From positions 1,302,001 to 1,366,000 of the forward strand of contig JAJEJU010000024.1 in assembly GCA_021390615.1 (NCBI GenBank): a stretch of DNA of 64,000 bases, in the 5' to 3' direction. Each line of letters starts with the position of its first letter. The first letter of the stretch is position 1. Both the position numbers and the translations under genes were made by a program. The DNA comes from Rhodanobacteraceae bacterium ZG21-1 (GTDB lineage Bacteria > Pseudomonadota > Gammaproteobacteria > Xanthomonadales > Rhodanobacteraceae). A model generated the notes under the pieces. That model did no database searches and was not told where the DNA came from. It saw only the letters and a program-made list of their open reading frames with translations. Below, piece by piece: positions 9,376-18,501 of the stretch.

Positions 9376-10134
9376 TCAGCCCCAGCGCCCGCCGCCGTCG
9401 ATGTACAGGGTCTCCCCGGTGATGTAGGGGTTGGTCATCAGGGCGAACATGGCGCGCGCGATGTCCTCGGCCCGGCCGATGCGCGCCACCGGCAGGCTGC
9501 GCGCCGCGCCCTCGATCGTCTGCGCCTTGGCGCTGCCGAACAATTGGTCGAGCAACGGCGTGTCGACCAGGCCGGGAGCGATCGCGTTCACCCGCAGCGG
9601 GGCCAATTCCAGCGCCAGGGCGCGGGCGATCGCTTCGACGGCGGCCACCGCGCCCGCCAGCACCGCCGCGCCGGCGGCGATCGGGCGGGAGGCCAGCAGG
9701 CCGGAGGTCAGGGTGATCGAGCCGCCCGGCACCAGCAGCGAACGCGCGGCCTGGATCGCCAGCAGCGGGCCGACCAGGCGCTCCTCGAGCACCTGCCGCA
9801 AAGCCTCGGCAGTGGCGTCCTGCAGTGGCAGCAGCTGCGCCGTACCGGCCGTGATCACCAGATGGTCGATGCGCGACAGGCCCCGGAAAATGCCCGGTAC
9901 GGTGTCCGCCGCCGACAGATCGGCAATCACCTGGCCAGCGCCACCGAGGCTGGCGGCGGCGGCCTGGAGCCGCTCGGCGTGTCGGCCGACCAGCACCAGC
10001 TCGGCACCGGCCTGGCGGGCCAGTCCGGCGACGGCCAGGCCGATGCCGGAGGAGCCGCCGATCACCACCACGGTCTGGCCGTGCAGGACCGGCTCGGCAG
10101 CGATGGGCAGGGAACGAGGCGACGGAGAACTCAT
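9376..10134 (-). CDS. SDR-family protein without the canonical Tyr-Lys pair
   Basis: 252-residue short-chain dehydrogenase/reductase fold: the coenzyme motif (V-V-I-G-G-S-S-G-I-G), the T-A-G-T loop in place of NNAG, and the C-terminal segment L-R-V-N-A-I-A-P-G-L-V-D-T-P-L are present. The expected YxxxK active-site motif after strand 5 is missing; that stretch reads A-A-G-A-A-V-L-A-G-A-V with no Tyr or Lys. The Ser of S-G-L-L-A remains. It may be a catalytically unusual reductase or a nucleotide-binding regulator. Start ATG 10134 has an AAGGA site; an upstream ATG at 10179 lacks one. It is divergent from a LysR gene, the usual arrangement of a regulator and its target. Confidence 0.88.
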   Translation of the reverse strand: MSSPSPRSLPIAAEPVLHGQTVVVIGGSSGIGLAVAGLARQAGAELVLVGRHAERLQAAAASLGGAGQVIADLSAADTVPGIFRGLSRIDHLVITAGTAQLLPLQDATAEALRQVLEERLVGPLLAIQAARSLLVPGGSITLTSGLLASRPIAAGAAVLAGAVAAVEAIARALALELAPLRVNAIAPGLVDTPLLDQLFGSAKAQTIEGAARSLPVARIGRAEDIARAMFALMTNPYITGETLYIDGGGRWG

Positions 10135-10214
10135 GGGATGTCCTTGGGTTGGCATGGGGTGAGCGCAGCCTAGGTTCATCGGAAGATTCGCAGTAGATGG
10201 CCAAATTCGATTTT

Positions 10215-10237
10215 ATTTATCGATGAATCGGATAAAT
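10215..10237. promoter_or_regulatory. LysR-type operator candidate in the SDR/lysR divergent region
   Basis: ATTTATC (10215-10221) and GATAAAT (10231-10237) form a perfect 7-base inverted repeat around a 9-base spacer in an AT-rich patch between the two divergent genes. Partial dyad symmetry with an AT-rich core just ahead of the regulator gene is the normal form of a LysR box. It sits 8 bases before the lysR ATG, so binding would also repress lysR itself. Confidence 0.6.
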
Positions 10238-10244
10238 TGCGGAG

Positions 10245-11135
10245 ATGGATCTGCTGGCTGCCATGCGTGTGTATCTGCGTGTCGTCGAACGCGGCAGCTT
10301 GTCGGCGGCCGCGCGCGACCTGGGCATGGGACAGCCGGCGGTGAGCGAGCGGATCGCGCAGTTGGAACGACGCCTGCAAACCCGCCTGCTCGATCGGACC
10401 ACGCGCTCGATCCGCGTCACCGATGCGGGCCAGCGCTTCCACGAGCGCGCCAGGCTCGCGGTCGAGGCCATGGACGAAGCCCTGGCGTTGCCCGAGCATC
10501 CGCTGCGCGGGACCTTGCGCATCGCCGCTCCGCACGGCGTCGGCGAGACCTTGGTCCCGCCGCTGCTGCTGGCCATGCAGGAACAGCATGCCGGCCTGAC
10601 GATCGACCTGGTGCTCAACGACCGCTTCGTCGATCCGGTGGCCGAGGGCGTCGATCTGTCGCTGCGCATCGGCCGCGTCGGCGAAGGCGGTTTTGTCGCG
10701 CGGCGACTGGGTGGCATCGCTCGCGCCATCCTGGCATCGCCGGCCTACCTGGCGCGGCACGGTGCGCCGGCTTCGCCGGAGGAACTGGACAAGCATCCCT
10801 TCATTCGCATCGACAGCCTGACCAGCGACGAGCGGCTGACCTTGCTGGACGCGCAGGGCGCTCCGCTGCATGCGTCGATCCGCACGGCGTGGCGCACCAA
10901 TCACTGGCGTCCTCTGCAAACTGCGCTGCTGGCTGGAGCGGGCATCGGCGTGCTGCAGCTGCCGGTATGCGCCGATGTCGTGCGCAGCGGTGCGCTGGTG
11001 CCCGTGCTGCCGGCCTATCGGCTGCCGCCGCGTGACATGCATGCGATCTATCCCGCCACCCGCCATCTGCCGGCGAAGACCCGGGTGTTCCTTGAACTGC
11101 TGCGCGAGCGCCTGAGTCCCTTGTTGCAGGACTGA
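10245..11135 (+). CDS. LysR-family transcriptional regulator
   Basis: 296 residues with the standard layout: winged helix-turn-helix at about 1-60 (M-D-L-L-A-A-M-R-V-Y, then G-S-L-S-A-A-A-R-D-L-G-M-G-Q-P-A-V-S) and a periplasmic-binding-like effector domain from about 90 to 290. It resembles the CrgA/YafC group that frequently controls adjacent reductases. The start at 10245 gives the usual N-terminus although GGAG abuts the ATG, a poor spacing that suggests weak translation. It is divergent from the SDR gene, which is the likely target. Confidence 0.93.
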   Translation: MDLLAAMRVYLRVVERGSLSAAARDLGMGQPAVSERIAQLERRLQTRLLDRTTRSIRVTDAGQRFHERARLAVEAMDEALALPEHPLRGTLRIAAPHGVGETLVPPLLLAMQEQHAGLTIDLVLNDRFVDPVAEGVDLSLRIGRVGEGGFVARRLGGIARAILASPAYLARHGAPASPEELDKHPFIRIDSLTSDERLTLLDAQGAPLHASIRTAWRTNHWRPLQTALLAGAGIGVLQLPVCADVVRSGALVPVLPAYRLPPRDMHAIYPATRHLPAKTRVFLELLRERLSPLLQD

Positions 11136-11388
11136 TTCGCTTCGAGCCTGGGCGATGCGGCGCGATCGTGCTGCAGACTTCGCTGCCGGGGGCATCGCGG
11201 AGGTTGCATCAACGCGCGCAATCGCGCAGCCGCCACGATCTCGCACCGAATCGCGGGCAGGCAGGTCTCGTGTGGCCGGCCGCTTCCGGAGGCAGTCGCG
11301 CGGCGCCGTCGGGCGGTTCATTTTCCAGCCAGCTACCGAGCGCGCAGACGCGTAACCTTGCGCGGTCTTCACGCTGCCACAGGCGACC

Positions 11389-13257
11389 ATGTCACACGAC
11401 TCTACTGAACCGCACAGCCGTGCGGCGCTTCCGCTCGCGCCTTCGCTGGACGCAACCCTGGCCGAGGCGCACATGCCGCGGCAGTTTCGCCCGCTGGACC
11501 GGCGCGTGCTGTGGATCGCCGCCCTGGCCATTCCGCTGGGTGCGCTGGTGGCGGGCATCGCGCGCCTGCTCACGGCGCTGATCGGCTTGTGCACCAACCT
11601 GGCTTTCTACGGGCGCTGGGCCTTCGATTTCGCTAGCCCGGCGGGCAATCGGCTCGGCGCGTGGGTCATCCTGGTACCTGTCGTCGGCGGCCTGATCGTG
11701 GGCGTCATGGCGCGCTGGGGATCGCGGGCGATCCGTGGCCATGGCATTCCCGAGGCGATGGAGCAGGTGCTGCTCAACGAGAGCCGCATTCCGCCGCGCA
11801 TCACCTGGCTCAAGCCAGTCTCTTCGGCGATCGCCATCGGCACCGGCGGCCCGTTCGGCGCAGAGGGGCCGATCATCGCCACCGGCGGCGCGCTGGGTTC
11901 GCTGGTCGGACAGTTGCTGCATGTGACCGCCGACGAGCGCAAGACCCTGCTTGCCGCCGGCGCCGCGGCCGGCATGGCGGCCGTGTTCTCCGCGCCGGTG
12001 TCGGCCGTGCTGCTGGCGCTGGAACTGCTGTTGTTCGAGCGTCGCGCGCGTTCGCTGATTCCGGTGGCGCTGGCGGCGACGATCGGCACCGGCGTGCGCT
12101 ATCTGCTGGAGGGCAACGAGCCGATGTTTCCAATGCCGGCCATCGCGACTCCGGGCCTGGCCGCCCTGGTCGCCTATGTACTGATGGGCGTGCTCGCCGG
12201 AGCGGCCAGCGTGGGCATCACCAAGTTGACCTATGCCATCGAGGACGGCTTCGAGAAGCTGCCGATCCACTGGATGTGGTGGCCGGCGCTCGGCGGCGTG
12301 GTGGTCGGCCTGGTCGGTTACCTGATGCCTGCGACCCTGGGCGTGGGCTACGGCAACATCGCGGCAGTGATCGCCGGGCAGGTCGGGCTGGGCAGCATGC
12401 TGGCGCTGTGCCTGATGAAGCTGCTGTCCTGGTCGATCGCGCTGGGCAGCGGCACCTCGGGCGGCACGCTCGCGCCGCTGTTCACCATCGGCGGCGCGCT
12501 GGGCGGCGTGCTCGGCCTGGCCTGCGTGATGTGGCTACCCTGGCTGCAGGTGGATCCGCGCATCGCCGCGCTGGTGTGCATGGCGGCGATCTTCGCCGGC
12601 GCCTCGCGTGCCTTCCTCACCTCGGTGGTGTTCGCCTTCGAGACCACCCAGCAGCCGCACGGCCTGTTGCCCTTGCTCGGCGGCTGTGCCGCGGCCTATC
12701 TGGTTTCCGGCCTGATGATGCGCAACACCATCATGACCGAGAAGATCGTGCGTCGCGGCGTGCGCGTACCGTCGGAGTATGCGGTCGACCATCTCGAGCG
12801 CATCCACGTCGGCGAGGCCTGCAGTCGCGAGGTGGTAAGCCTGCAGGCTACGCAGGCGCTCGGCGAGGTCCGGCGCTGGCTGCAGTCAGGCGAAGCGGCG
12901 GCAAGCCACCAGGGCTATCCGGTGGTGGACGGGCAGGGCGCGGTGCTCGGCGTAGTGACGCGGCGCGACCTGCTCGATCCGTCGGTGGGCGACGACACGC
13001 GGGTCGCCGAGCGGCTTCGTCGCGGCGTGATCGCGGTGCGCGAGGACCACAGCCTGCGCGAAGCTGCCGATCACATGGTCGAGGCGGAAGTCGGTCGCCT
13101 GGTGGTGTTGGCGCGCGAGGCGCCGCATCGCATGATCGGCATTCTCACTCGCGGCGACCTGCTGGCCTCGCATGCGCGGCGCCTGCGCGAAGCGCACCAG
13201 ACCAGCCGGCATATCGAGCTGGGCCGCGGCCGCGGCAAATCAGTCGCTGCGGACTGA
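11389..13257 (+). CDS. CLC-family chloride channel/transporter with C-terminal CBS pair
   Basis: 622-residue membrane protein. Residues about 40-450 are the CLC fold with selectivity motifs G-H-G-I-P (117-121), G-A-E-G-P (gating Glu159) and G-S-G-T-S-G-G-T-L-A-P. Residues about 480-600 hold two CBS domains (G-Y-P-V-V-D...V-T-R-R-D-L-L and the second ending G-I-L-T-R-G-D-L-L), which bind adenine nucleotides in related proteins. Aligned with E. coli ClcA by the F-S-A-P segment, the internal proton glutamate (E203) is Leu213 while the preceding Glu is kept. That suggests a channel or uncoupled transporter rather than a 2Cl/1H antiporter. It is alone on this strand and ends at a hairpin shared with the convergent MFS gene. 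Confidence 0.93.
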   Translation: MSHDSTEPHSRAALPLAPSLDATLAEAHMPRQFRPLDRRVLWIAALAIPLGALVAGIARLLTALIGLCTNLAFYGRWAFDFASPAGNRLGAWVILVPVVGGLIVGVMARWGSRAIRGHGIPEAMEQVLLNESRIPPRITWLKPVSSAIAIGTGGPFGAEGPIIATGGALGSLVGQLLHVTADERKTLLAAGAAAGMAAVFSAPVSAVLLALELLLFERRARSLIPVALAATIGTGVRYLLEGNEPMFPMPAIATPGLAALVAYVLMGVLAGAASVGITKLTYAIEDGFEKLPIHWMWWPALGGVVVGLVGYLMPATLGVGYGNIAAVIAGQVGLGSMLALCLMKLLSWSIALGSGTSGGTLAPLFTIGGALGGVLGLACVMWLPWLQVDPRIAALVCMAAIFAGASRAFLTSVVFAFETTQQPHGLLPLLGGCAAAYLVSGLMMRNTIMTEKIVRRGVRVPSEYAVDHLERIHVGEACSREVVSLQATQALGEVRRWLQSGEAAASHQGYPVVDGQGAVLGVVTRRDLLDPSVGDDTRVAERLRRGVIAVREDHSLREAADHMVEAEVGRLVVLAREAPHRMIGILTRGDLLASHARRLREAHQTSRHIELGRGRGKSVAAD

Positions 13258-13282
13258 AGCGGGATCAGGAAAGCGGCGTACC

Positions 13283-13311
13283 GCCCGGCCTGCGCGCATG
13301 GCAGGCCGGGC
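13283..13311. terminator. Bidirectional hairpin between clc and MFS genes
   Basis: Perfect 11-base stem GCCCGGCCTGC / GCAGGCCGGGC with a 7-base loop, lying between the stop of the CLC gene and the stop of the convergent MFS gene. No long T tract follows, so it is a hairpin-type terminator by position rather than a textbook one. Confidence 0.7.
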
Positions 13312-13322
13312 GAACGAGTTCT

Positions 13323-14657
13323 TCAGCGCGTGCCCAGCGCGCGATTGACGCGAAGGGCCAGCAGGGTGCAGCACACGCCCGAAAGCAGGTACAGGCTTAC
13401 CGCGACCAGGCCGTAGTGCGAGGACAGACCGAGCGCCACCAGCGGCGCGAAGGCCGCGCCGAGCAGCCAGGCCAGGTCGGAGGTCAGCGCCGCGCCGGTG
13501 TAGCGGAAGCGGCTGGAGAAATTCGAGGTCATCGCGCCGGCGGCCTGGCCGTAGGAAAGGCCGAGCAGGGCGAAGCCGATCAGGATGAAGGCATCCTGCG
13601 CGACCCGTCCGCCGCCGAGCAGCCACGGCGCGGCGAGGCTGAACACGCCGATCAGGCAGGCCACCGAACCCAGGGTGGTGCGCCGGCCGATGCGGTCGGC
13701 GATAAAGCCGGAAGCGATCGTGCCCAAGATACCCACGCCCGCGCCGATCACCTGCACCACCAGCACGCTGTCCACCGACTGGGTGGTGCCGAGCACGATC
13801 CAGGACAGCGGGAACACCGTGATGAGATGGAACAGCGCAAAGCTGGCGAGGGCGGCGAAGGCGCCCAGGAACAGGTTGTAGCCCTGCGCGCGCAGCATCT
13901 TCGGAATGCTGATCGGCTCGAGCTCGCGCTCTTCCATCAGCTGGATGTATTCCTCGGTGACCACCAGGCGCAGGCGCGCGAACAGCGCGACCACGTTGAT
14001 CGCGAACGCGACGAAGAACGGATAGCGCCAGCCCCACTCGATGAAGTCGCCGTTGTTGAGGTTGGAGTGCAGGAACAGGAACAGGCCGCTGGCGATCATG
14101 AAGCCGATCGGCGCGCCCAGCTGGCCGAGCATGGCGTACCAGCCGCGGCGCTTGGACGGCGCGTTCATCGCCAGCAGCGAGGGCAGACCGTCCCACGAGC
14201 CACCCAGCGCGATGCCCTGCAGGATGCGGAAGAACGCCAGCAAGGCGACTGCGCGGCCGCCTAGCACGTCATAGCCGGGCAGGAAGGCCATGCCCACCGT
14301 GGCGGTGCCGAGCAGGAACAGCGCCACCGTGAGCTTCATGCCGCGGCTCCAGCGGCGCTGCAGTTCCATGAACAGCGCGGTGCCGAGCGGGCGGGCCACG
14401 AAGGCCAGCGAGAAGATCACGAACGACAGCAGCATGCCGCCGAGACGATCTTCGAAGGGGAAGAACACCGACGGGAACACCAGCACGCAGGCGATGCCGA
14501 ACACGAAGAAGTCGAAGTATTCGGAAGCGCGCCCGATCACCACGCCGACGGCGATTTCGCTGGGCGCTACGTGTGAATGGCCGGCGTGCAGCGGCTCGTC
14601 GTCGCCGGCAAGATGTTGCGCTGAAGGATCCTGGTGTTGCTCGAACGTGCTCGACAT
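13323..14657 (-). CDS. MFS transporter, metabolite:proton symporter (MHS) type
   Basis: 444 residues, 12 predicted membrane helices, with the Major Facilitator loop motif after helix 2 and an MHS-type start (S-E-I-A-V-G-V-V-I-G-R-A-S-E-Y-F-D-F-F-V-F-G). The phrase G-G-S-W-D-G in helix 5 and I-A-D-R-I-G-R-R in the central repeat fit the sugar-porter/MHS group that includes citrate and shikimate symporters. The hydrophilic His-containing N-terminus (about 30 residues) is cytoplasmic. The substrate is not predictable. Convergent with the CLC gene and divergent from cyoA. Confidence 0.88.
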   Translation of the reverse strand: MSSTFEQHQDPSAQHLAGDDEPLHAGHSHVAPSEIAVGVVIGRASEYFDFFVFGIACVLVFPSVFFPFEDRLGGMLLSFVIFSLAFVARPLGTALFMELQRRWSRGMKLTVALFLLGTATVGMAFLPGYDVLGGRAVALLAFFRILQGIALGGSWDGLPSLLAMNAPSKRRGWYAMLGQLGAPIGFMIASGLFLFLHSNLNNGDFIEWGWRYPFFVAFAINVVALFARLRLVVTEEYIQLMEERELEPISIPKMLRAQGYNLFLGAFAALASFALFHLITVFPLSWIVLGTTQSVDSVLVVQVIGAGVGILGTIASGFIADRIGRRTTLGSVACLIGVFSLAAPWLLGGGRVAQDAFILIGFALLGLSYGQAAGAMTSNFSSRFRYTGAALTSDLAWLLGAAFAPLVALGLSSHYGLVAVSLYLLSGVCCTLLALRVNRALGTR

Positions 14658-14734
14658 CGGTGTGTCACTCGACTCGGTAAAATAGGTATGACGCGGCGCT
14701 TACAGCATCGCATCACGGCGTCTCCGCCGCCATG

Positions 14735-14747
14735 GGACAAAATGTCC
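14735..14747. promoter_or_regulatory. Short palindrome in the cyoA upstream region
   Basis: GGACA-AAA-TGTCC, a perfect 5-base inverted repeat, about 60 bases before the cyoA start and followed by an AT-rich tract. It could be an operator for the oxidase operon. It does not match an FNR or ArcA consensus and no regulator can be assigned. Confidence 0.35.
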
Positions 14748-14807
14748 TATTCCTGCAATGCACCATTTCAGGGTATTTTATCGCTTCCCCAGGTTACATC
14801 GCCGATC

Positions 14808-15818
14808 ATGTCCATCAAGGCTCTCCGCGGACTGCTGCTGCCGGCCGTTTTGCTTTTGGCTGGTTGCAACACCGTGCTCATGTCGCCGTCCGGCGACGTC
14901 GCGCTCCAGCAGCGCGACCTTATCGTTACCTCCCTGTTGCTGATGTTGCTGATCATCGTTCCGGTGATCGCGTTGACCTTGTTCTTCGCCTGGCGCTACC
15001 GCGCCTCCAGCCAGCGCAAGGATTACGCACCGGAGTGGGATCACTCCACCGTGCTCGAGCTGCTGATCTGGTCGGCGCCGCTGCTGATCATCATCGCGCT
15101 CGGCGCGTTGACCTGGGTCAGCACGCACAAGCTGGACCCGTACAACAAGCTTGAGCGCATCTCCGCCGGGCGCCAGGTGCCGGCGGACGCCAAGCCGCTG
15201 GTGATCGACGTGGTCGCGCTGGACTGGAAGTGGCTGTTCATCTACCCGGAGCAAGGTATTGCGACGGTGAACGAGGTGGCTGCGCCGGTGGATCGGCCGA
15301 TCCAGTTCCGCATCACGGCCTCCAACGTGATGAACTCGTTCTTCATCCCCGCGCTGGCCGGCCAGATCTACGCCATGCCCGGCATGGAAACCCAACTGCA
15401 GGCGGTGATCAACAAGCCTGGCCAGTTCCAGGGCTTCTCGGCCAACTACAGCGGCGGCGGCTTTTCCGGCATGCGCTTCACCTTCCATGGCATGAGCGAA
15501 GGCGAGTTCGAGCAGTGGGTCGGGCAGGCGAAGGCCAGCAGCGATGCGCTGAACCGCGACGCCTATCTGCAGCTCGCGCCGCCCAGCGATCATCAGAAAG
15601 AGCATCCCGGCGATCCCGAGCCGGTGCGGCGCTATGCCACGGTGGCGCCCGGCCTCTACGACGCCATCCTCAACAACTGCGTGCAGGATCCTTCGACCTG
15701 CATGCGGGGCATGGGCCACATGGCCGCGCCGGCCGCCGCTGCGCCTGCAGCCGGCGACAGCCATGGCGACGGCGGCATGGCCGACATGCCAGGCATGCCG
15801 GCCGGCCATTCGATGTGA
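14808..15818 (+). CDS. cyoA: Cytochrome bo3 ubiquinol oxidase subunit II
   Basis: 336-residue lipoprotein subunit II of the quinol oxidase. The signal peptide ends in a lipobox L-A-G-C (Cys20), followed by two membrane helices and a cupredoxin-fold periplasmic domain (D-W-K-W-L-F-I-Y-P, N-S-F-F-I-P-A-L, Y-A-M-P-G-M). The Cys/His/Met set of the CuA centre is absent, as expected for a quinol-oxidising enzyme. It is somewhat longer than E. coli CyoA because of a C-terminal Met/His/Ala tail. The start at 14808 gives the proper signal peptide; the frame is open further upstream without homology. First gene of cyoABCD. Confidence 0.96.
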   Translation: MSIKALRGLLLPAVLLLAGCNTVLMSPSGDVALQQRDLIVTSLLLMLLIIVPVIALTLFFAWRYRASSQRKDYAPEWDHSTVLELLIWSAPLLIIIALGALTWVSTHKLDPYNKLERISAGRQVPADAKPLVIDVVALDWKWLFIYPEQGIATVNEVAAPVDRPIQFRITASNVMNSFFIPALAGQIYAMPGMETQLQAVINKPGQFQGFSANYSGGGFSGMRFTFHGMSEGEFEQWVGQAKASSDALNRDAYLQLAPPSDHQKEHPGDPEPVRRYATVAPGLYDAILNNCVQDPSTCMRGMGHMAAPAAAAPAAGDSHGDGGMADMPGMPAGHSM

Positions 15819-15863
15819 GCCCTTCCGGCGCCCCTTTCGCCTTTCGCTTTTCCGGTATTGAAG

Positions 15864-17867
15864 ATGTCTGACCATCCCGATCTCTTGAAGCTGTTCTTCG
15901 GCCGTCTCACCTGGGACGCGCTGCCGCTGCACGTGCCCATCGTGATGGTCACTTTCGCGGTGGTGATGATCGGCGCCCTGGCTGTGCTCGGCGCGATCAC
16001 CTACTTCCGCCTGTGGGGCTACCTCTGGCGCGAGTGGTTCACCAGCATCGACCACAAGAAGATCGGCATCATGTACATGGTGCTGGGCCTGGTGATGCTG
16101 CTGCGCGGCTTCGCCGATGCGGTGATGATGCGCGCCCAGCAGGCGATCTCGTTCGGCCACTCGACCGGCTACCTGCCGCCGGAGCATTACGACCAGATCT
16201 TCACCGCGCATGGCGTGATCATGATCTTCTTCGTGGCCATGCCGCTGGTCACCGGCATCATGAACTTCGTGGTGCCGCTGCAGATCGGTGCGCGCGACGT
16301 GGCGTTCCCGTTCCTCAACAACTTCAGCTTCTGGATGACCACCGCCGGCGCCATGCTGGTGATGGCCTCGCTGTTCATCGGCGAGTTCGCGCGCACCGGC
16401 TGGCTGGCCTATCCGCCGCTGTCCGGCATCGGCATGAGTCCGGACGTGGGCGTGGACTACTACATCTGGGCGCTGCAGGTGGCCGGCGTAGGCACCTTGC
16501 TGTCCGGCGTCAACCTGCTCGCCACCATCGTGAAGATGCGCGCCCCCGGCATGCGCATGATGCAGATGCCGGTGTTCACCTGGACCGCGCTGTGCACCAA
16601 CGTGCTGATCGTGGCGGCCTTCCCGGTGCTCACCGCGGTGCTCGCGCTGCTGGCGATGGACCGCTACGTGGGCACGCACTTCTTCACCACGGATCTCGGC
16701 GGCGACGCCATGATGTACGTGAACCTGATCTGGATCTGGGGCCACCCCGAGGTGTACATCCTGATCCTGCCGGCGTTCGGCATCTTCTCCGAAGTGGTGT
16801 CCACCTTCAGCCGCAAGCGCCTGTTCGGCTACGCCTCGATGGTCTACGCCACGGTGGTGATCACCGTGCTGTCCTACCTGGTGTGGCTGCACCACTTCTT
16901 CACCATGGGCTCGGGCGCCAGCGTCAACTCGTTCTTCGGCATCACCACGATGATCATCTCGATCCCGACGGGCGCGAAGATCTTCAACTGGCTGTTCACC
17001 ATGTACCGCGGCCGCATCGTGTTCGAGGTGCCGATGCTGTGGACGATGGGCTTCATGATCACCTTCGTGATCGGCGGCATGACCGGCGTGATGCTGGCGG
17101 TGCCGCCGGCCGACTTCTCGCTGCACAACAGCCTGTTCCTGATCGCGCACTTCCACAACGTGATCATCGGCGGCGTGCTGTTCGGCCTGTTCGCCGGCAT
17201 CAACTTCTGGTTCCCGAAGGCGTTCGGCTTCCGCCTCGATCCGTTCTGGGGCAAGTGCTCGTTCTGGTTCTGGCAGATCGGCTTCTGGTTCGCCTTCGCG
17301 CCGCTGTACGTGCTCGGCCTGATGGGCGTGACGCGTCGCCTGAGCCACTTCGACGATCCGTCGCTGCAGATCTGGTTCGTGATCGCCGCCTTCGGCGCCT
17401 TCCTGATCGCGCTGGGCATCCTGTGCATGCTGATCCAGTTCGCGGTGAGCTTCCGCCGCCGCGAGCAGCTGCGCGACCACACCGGCGACCCGTGGAACGG
17501 CCGCACGCTGGAATGGTCGACCTCCTCGCCGCCGCCGGCCTACAACTTCGCCTTCACCCCGATCGTGCACGACAACGATGCCTGGTGGCAGATGAAGCAG
17601 CGCAACTACCGGCGCCCGCTCGACGGCTACCGTGCGATCCACATGCCGAAGAACACCGGCGCGGGCATCATCCTGGCCGGCATCAGCGCGGCGCTCGGCT
17701 TCGCCTTGATCTGGCAGATGTGGATCCCGGCCGCGGTGTCCTTCGTCGCCCTGCTGGTGGTCGCGATCGGTCACACCTTCAACTACCAGCGCGATTACTA
17801 CATCCCCGCCGATGAAGTGGCGCGCGTCGAGACGGCACGTACGGAGCTGCTGGCGAACCATGTCTGA
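15864..17867 (+). CDS. cyoB: Cytochrome bo3 ubiquinol oxidase subunit I
   Basis: 667-residue haem-copper oxidase core subunit with about 15 membrane helices. It reduces oxygen to water and pumps protons. Haem and copper ligands are visible: His in [10 protein letters not shown], the CuB/Tyr cross-link motif W-G-H-P-E-V-Y, the H-H-F-F-T-M-G pair, and [12 protein letters not shown] 15864 follows the cyoA stop by 45 bases; an in-frame TTG two codons earlier is less likely. Its last codons overlap cyoC by 8 bases. Confidence 0.98.
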   Translation: MSDHPDLLKLFFGRLTWDALPLHVPIVMVTFAVVMIGALAVLGAITYFRLWGYLWREWFTSIDHKKIGIMYMVLGLVMLLRGFADAVMMRAQQAISFGHSTGYLPPEHYDQIFTAHGVIMIFFVAMPLVTGIMNFVVPLQIGARDVAFPFLNNFSFWMTTAGAMLVMASLFIGEFARTGWLAYPPLSGIGMSPDVGVDYYIWALQVAGVGTLLSGVNLLATIVKMRAPGMRMMQMPVFTWTALCTNVLIVAAFPVLTAVLALLAMDRYVGTHFFTTDLGGDAMMYVNLIWIWGHPEVYILILPAFGIFSEVVSTFSRKRLFGYASMVYATVVITVLSYLVWLHHFFTMGSGASVNSFFGITTMIISIPTGAKIFNWLFTMYRGRIVFEVPMLWTMGFMITFVIGGMTGVMLAVPPADFSLHNSLFLIAHFHNVIIGGVLFGLFAGINFWFPKAFGFRLDPFWGKCSFWFWQIGFWFAFAPLYVLGLMGVTRRLSHFDDPSLQIWFVIAAFGAFLIALGILCMLIQFAVSFRRREQLRDHTGDPWNGRTLEWSTSSPPPAYNFAFTPIVHDNDAWWQMKQRNYRRPLDGYRAIHMPKNTGAGIILAGISAALGFALIWQMWIPAAVSFVALLVVAIGHTFNYQRDYYIPADEVARVETARTELLANHV

Positions 17868-18501
17868 TACCCACGCCATCCATTTGTCCGGCCAGCCGGG
17901 CCATCCGGAAGAGCTGAGCTTCCACGTCACCGGCGACCATCATCCGGCGAACAGCACGCTGCTCGGCTTCTGGCTGTACCTGATGAGCGACTGCCTCATC
18001 TTCGCCTGCCTGTTCGCGGTGTACGGCGTGCTCGGCCGCAACTATGCGGACGGCCCCACCGGTGCGCAGGTGTTCGAGCTGCCGGTGGTGGCGCTGAACA
18101 CCTCGCTGCTGCTGCTGTCCTCGATCACCTACGGCTTCTCGGTGCTCGAAATGCAGCGCGACCGCGTGCGCGGCACTTTGATCTGGCTGGCCATCACCGG
18201 TCTGCTCGGCGCCGGCTTCATCTTCCTGGAGCTGCGTGAATTCGCCCACTTGATCGCCGAACACAACGGCCCGCAGCGCAGCGCCTTCCTGTCCTCGTTC
18301 TTCACCCTGGTCGGCACCCACGGCCTGCACGTGACCTTCGGCATCATCTGGCTGATCACGCTGATGGTGCAGGTGGGGCAGAAGGGACTGATTCACGAAA
18401 ACAAGCGCCGCCTGATGTGCCTGTCGATGTTCTGGCACTTCCTCGACGTGGTCTGGGTCGGCGTGTTCAGCTTTGTCTATCTGATGGGAGTGCAGCCATG
18501 A
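17860..18501 (+). CDS. cyoC: Cytochrome bo3 ubiquinol oxidase subunit III
   Basis: 213 residues, five membrane helices, of the haem-copper oxidase subunit III family ([27 protein letters not shown]). Start ATG 17860 overlaps the cyoB end by 8 bases and its stop overlaps the cyoD start as ATGA, so the operon is tightly coupled. Confidence 0.97.
   Translation: MSDTHAIHLSGQPGHPEELSFHVTGDHHPANSTLLGFWLYLMSDCLIFACLFAVYGVLGRNYADGPTGAQVFELPVVALNTSLLLLSSITYGFSVLEMQRDRVRGTLIWLAITGLLGAGFIFLELREFAHLIAEHNGPQRSAFLSSFFTLVGTHGLHVTFGIIWLITLMVQVGQKGLIHENKRRLMCLSMFWHFLDVVWVGVFSFVYLMGVQP

Noticed and set aside
14735-14747. GGACA-AAA-TGTCC as an FNR or ArcA site for the oxidase operon
   Set aside because: It does not match TTGAT-N4-ATCAA or the ArcA direct-repeat pattern; kept only as an unassigned palindrome.
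14778-17930. 1050-residue leftward frame opposite cyoA and cyoB
   Set aside because: Composed of His/Arg/Gln-rich antisense sequence of conserved oxidase genes; no protein character.
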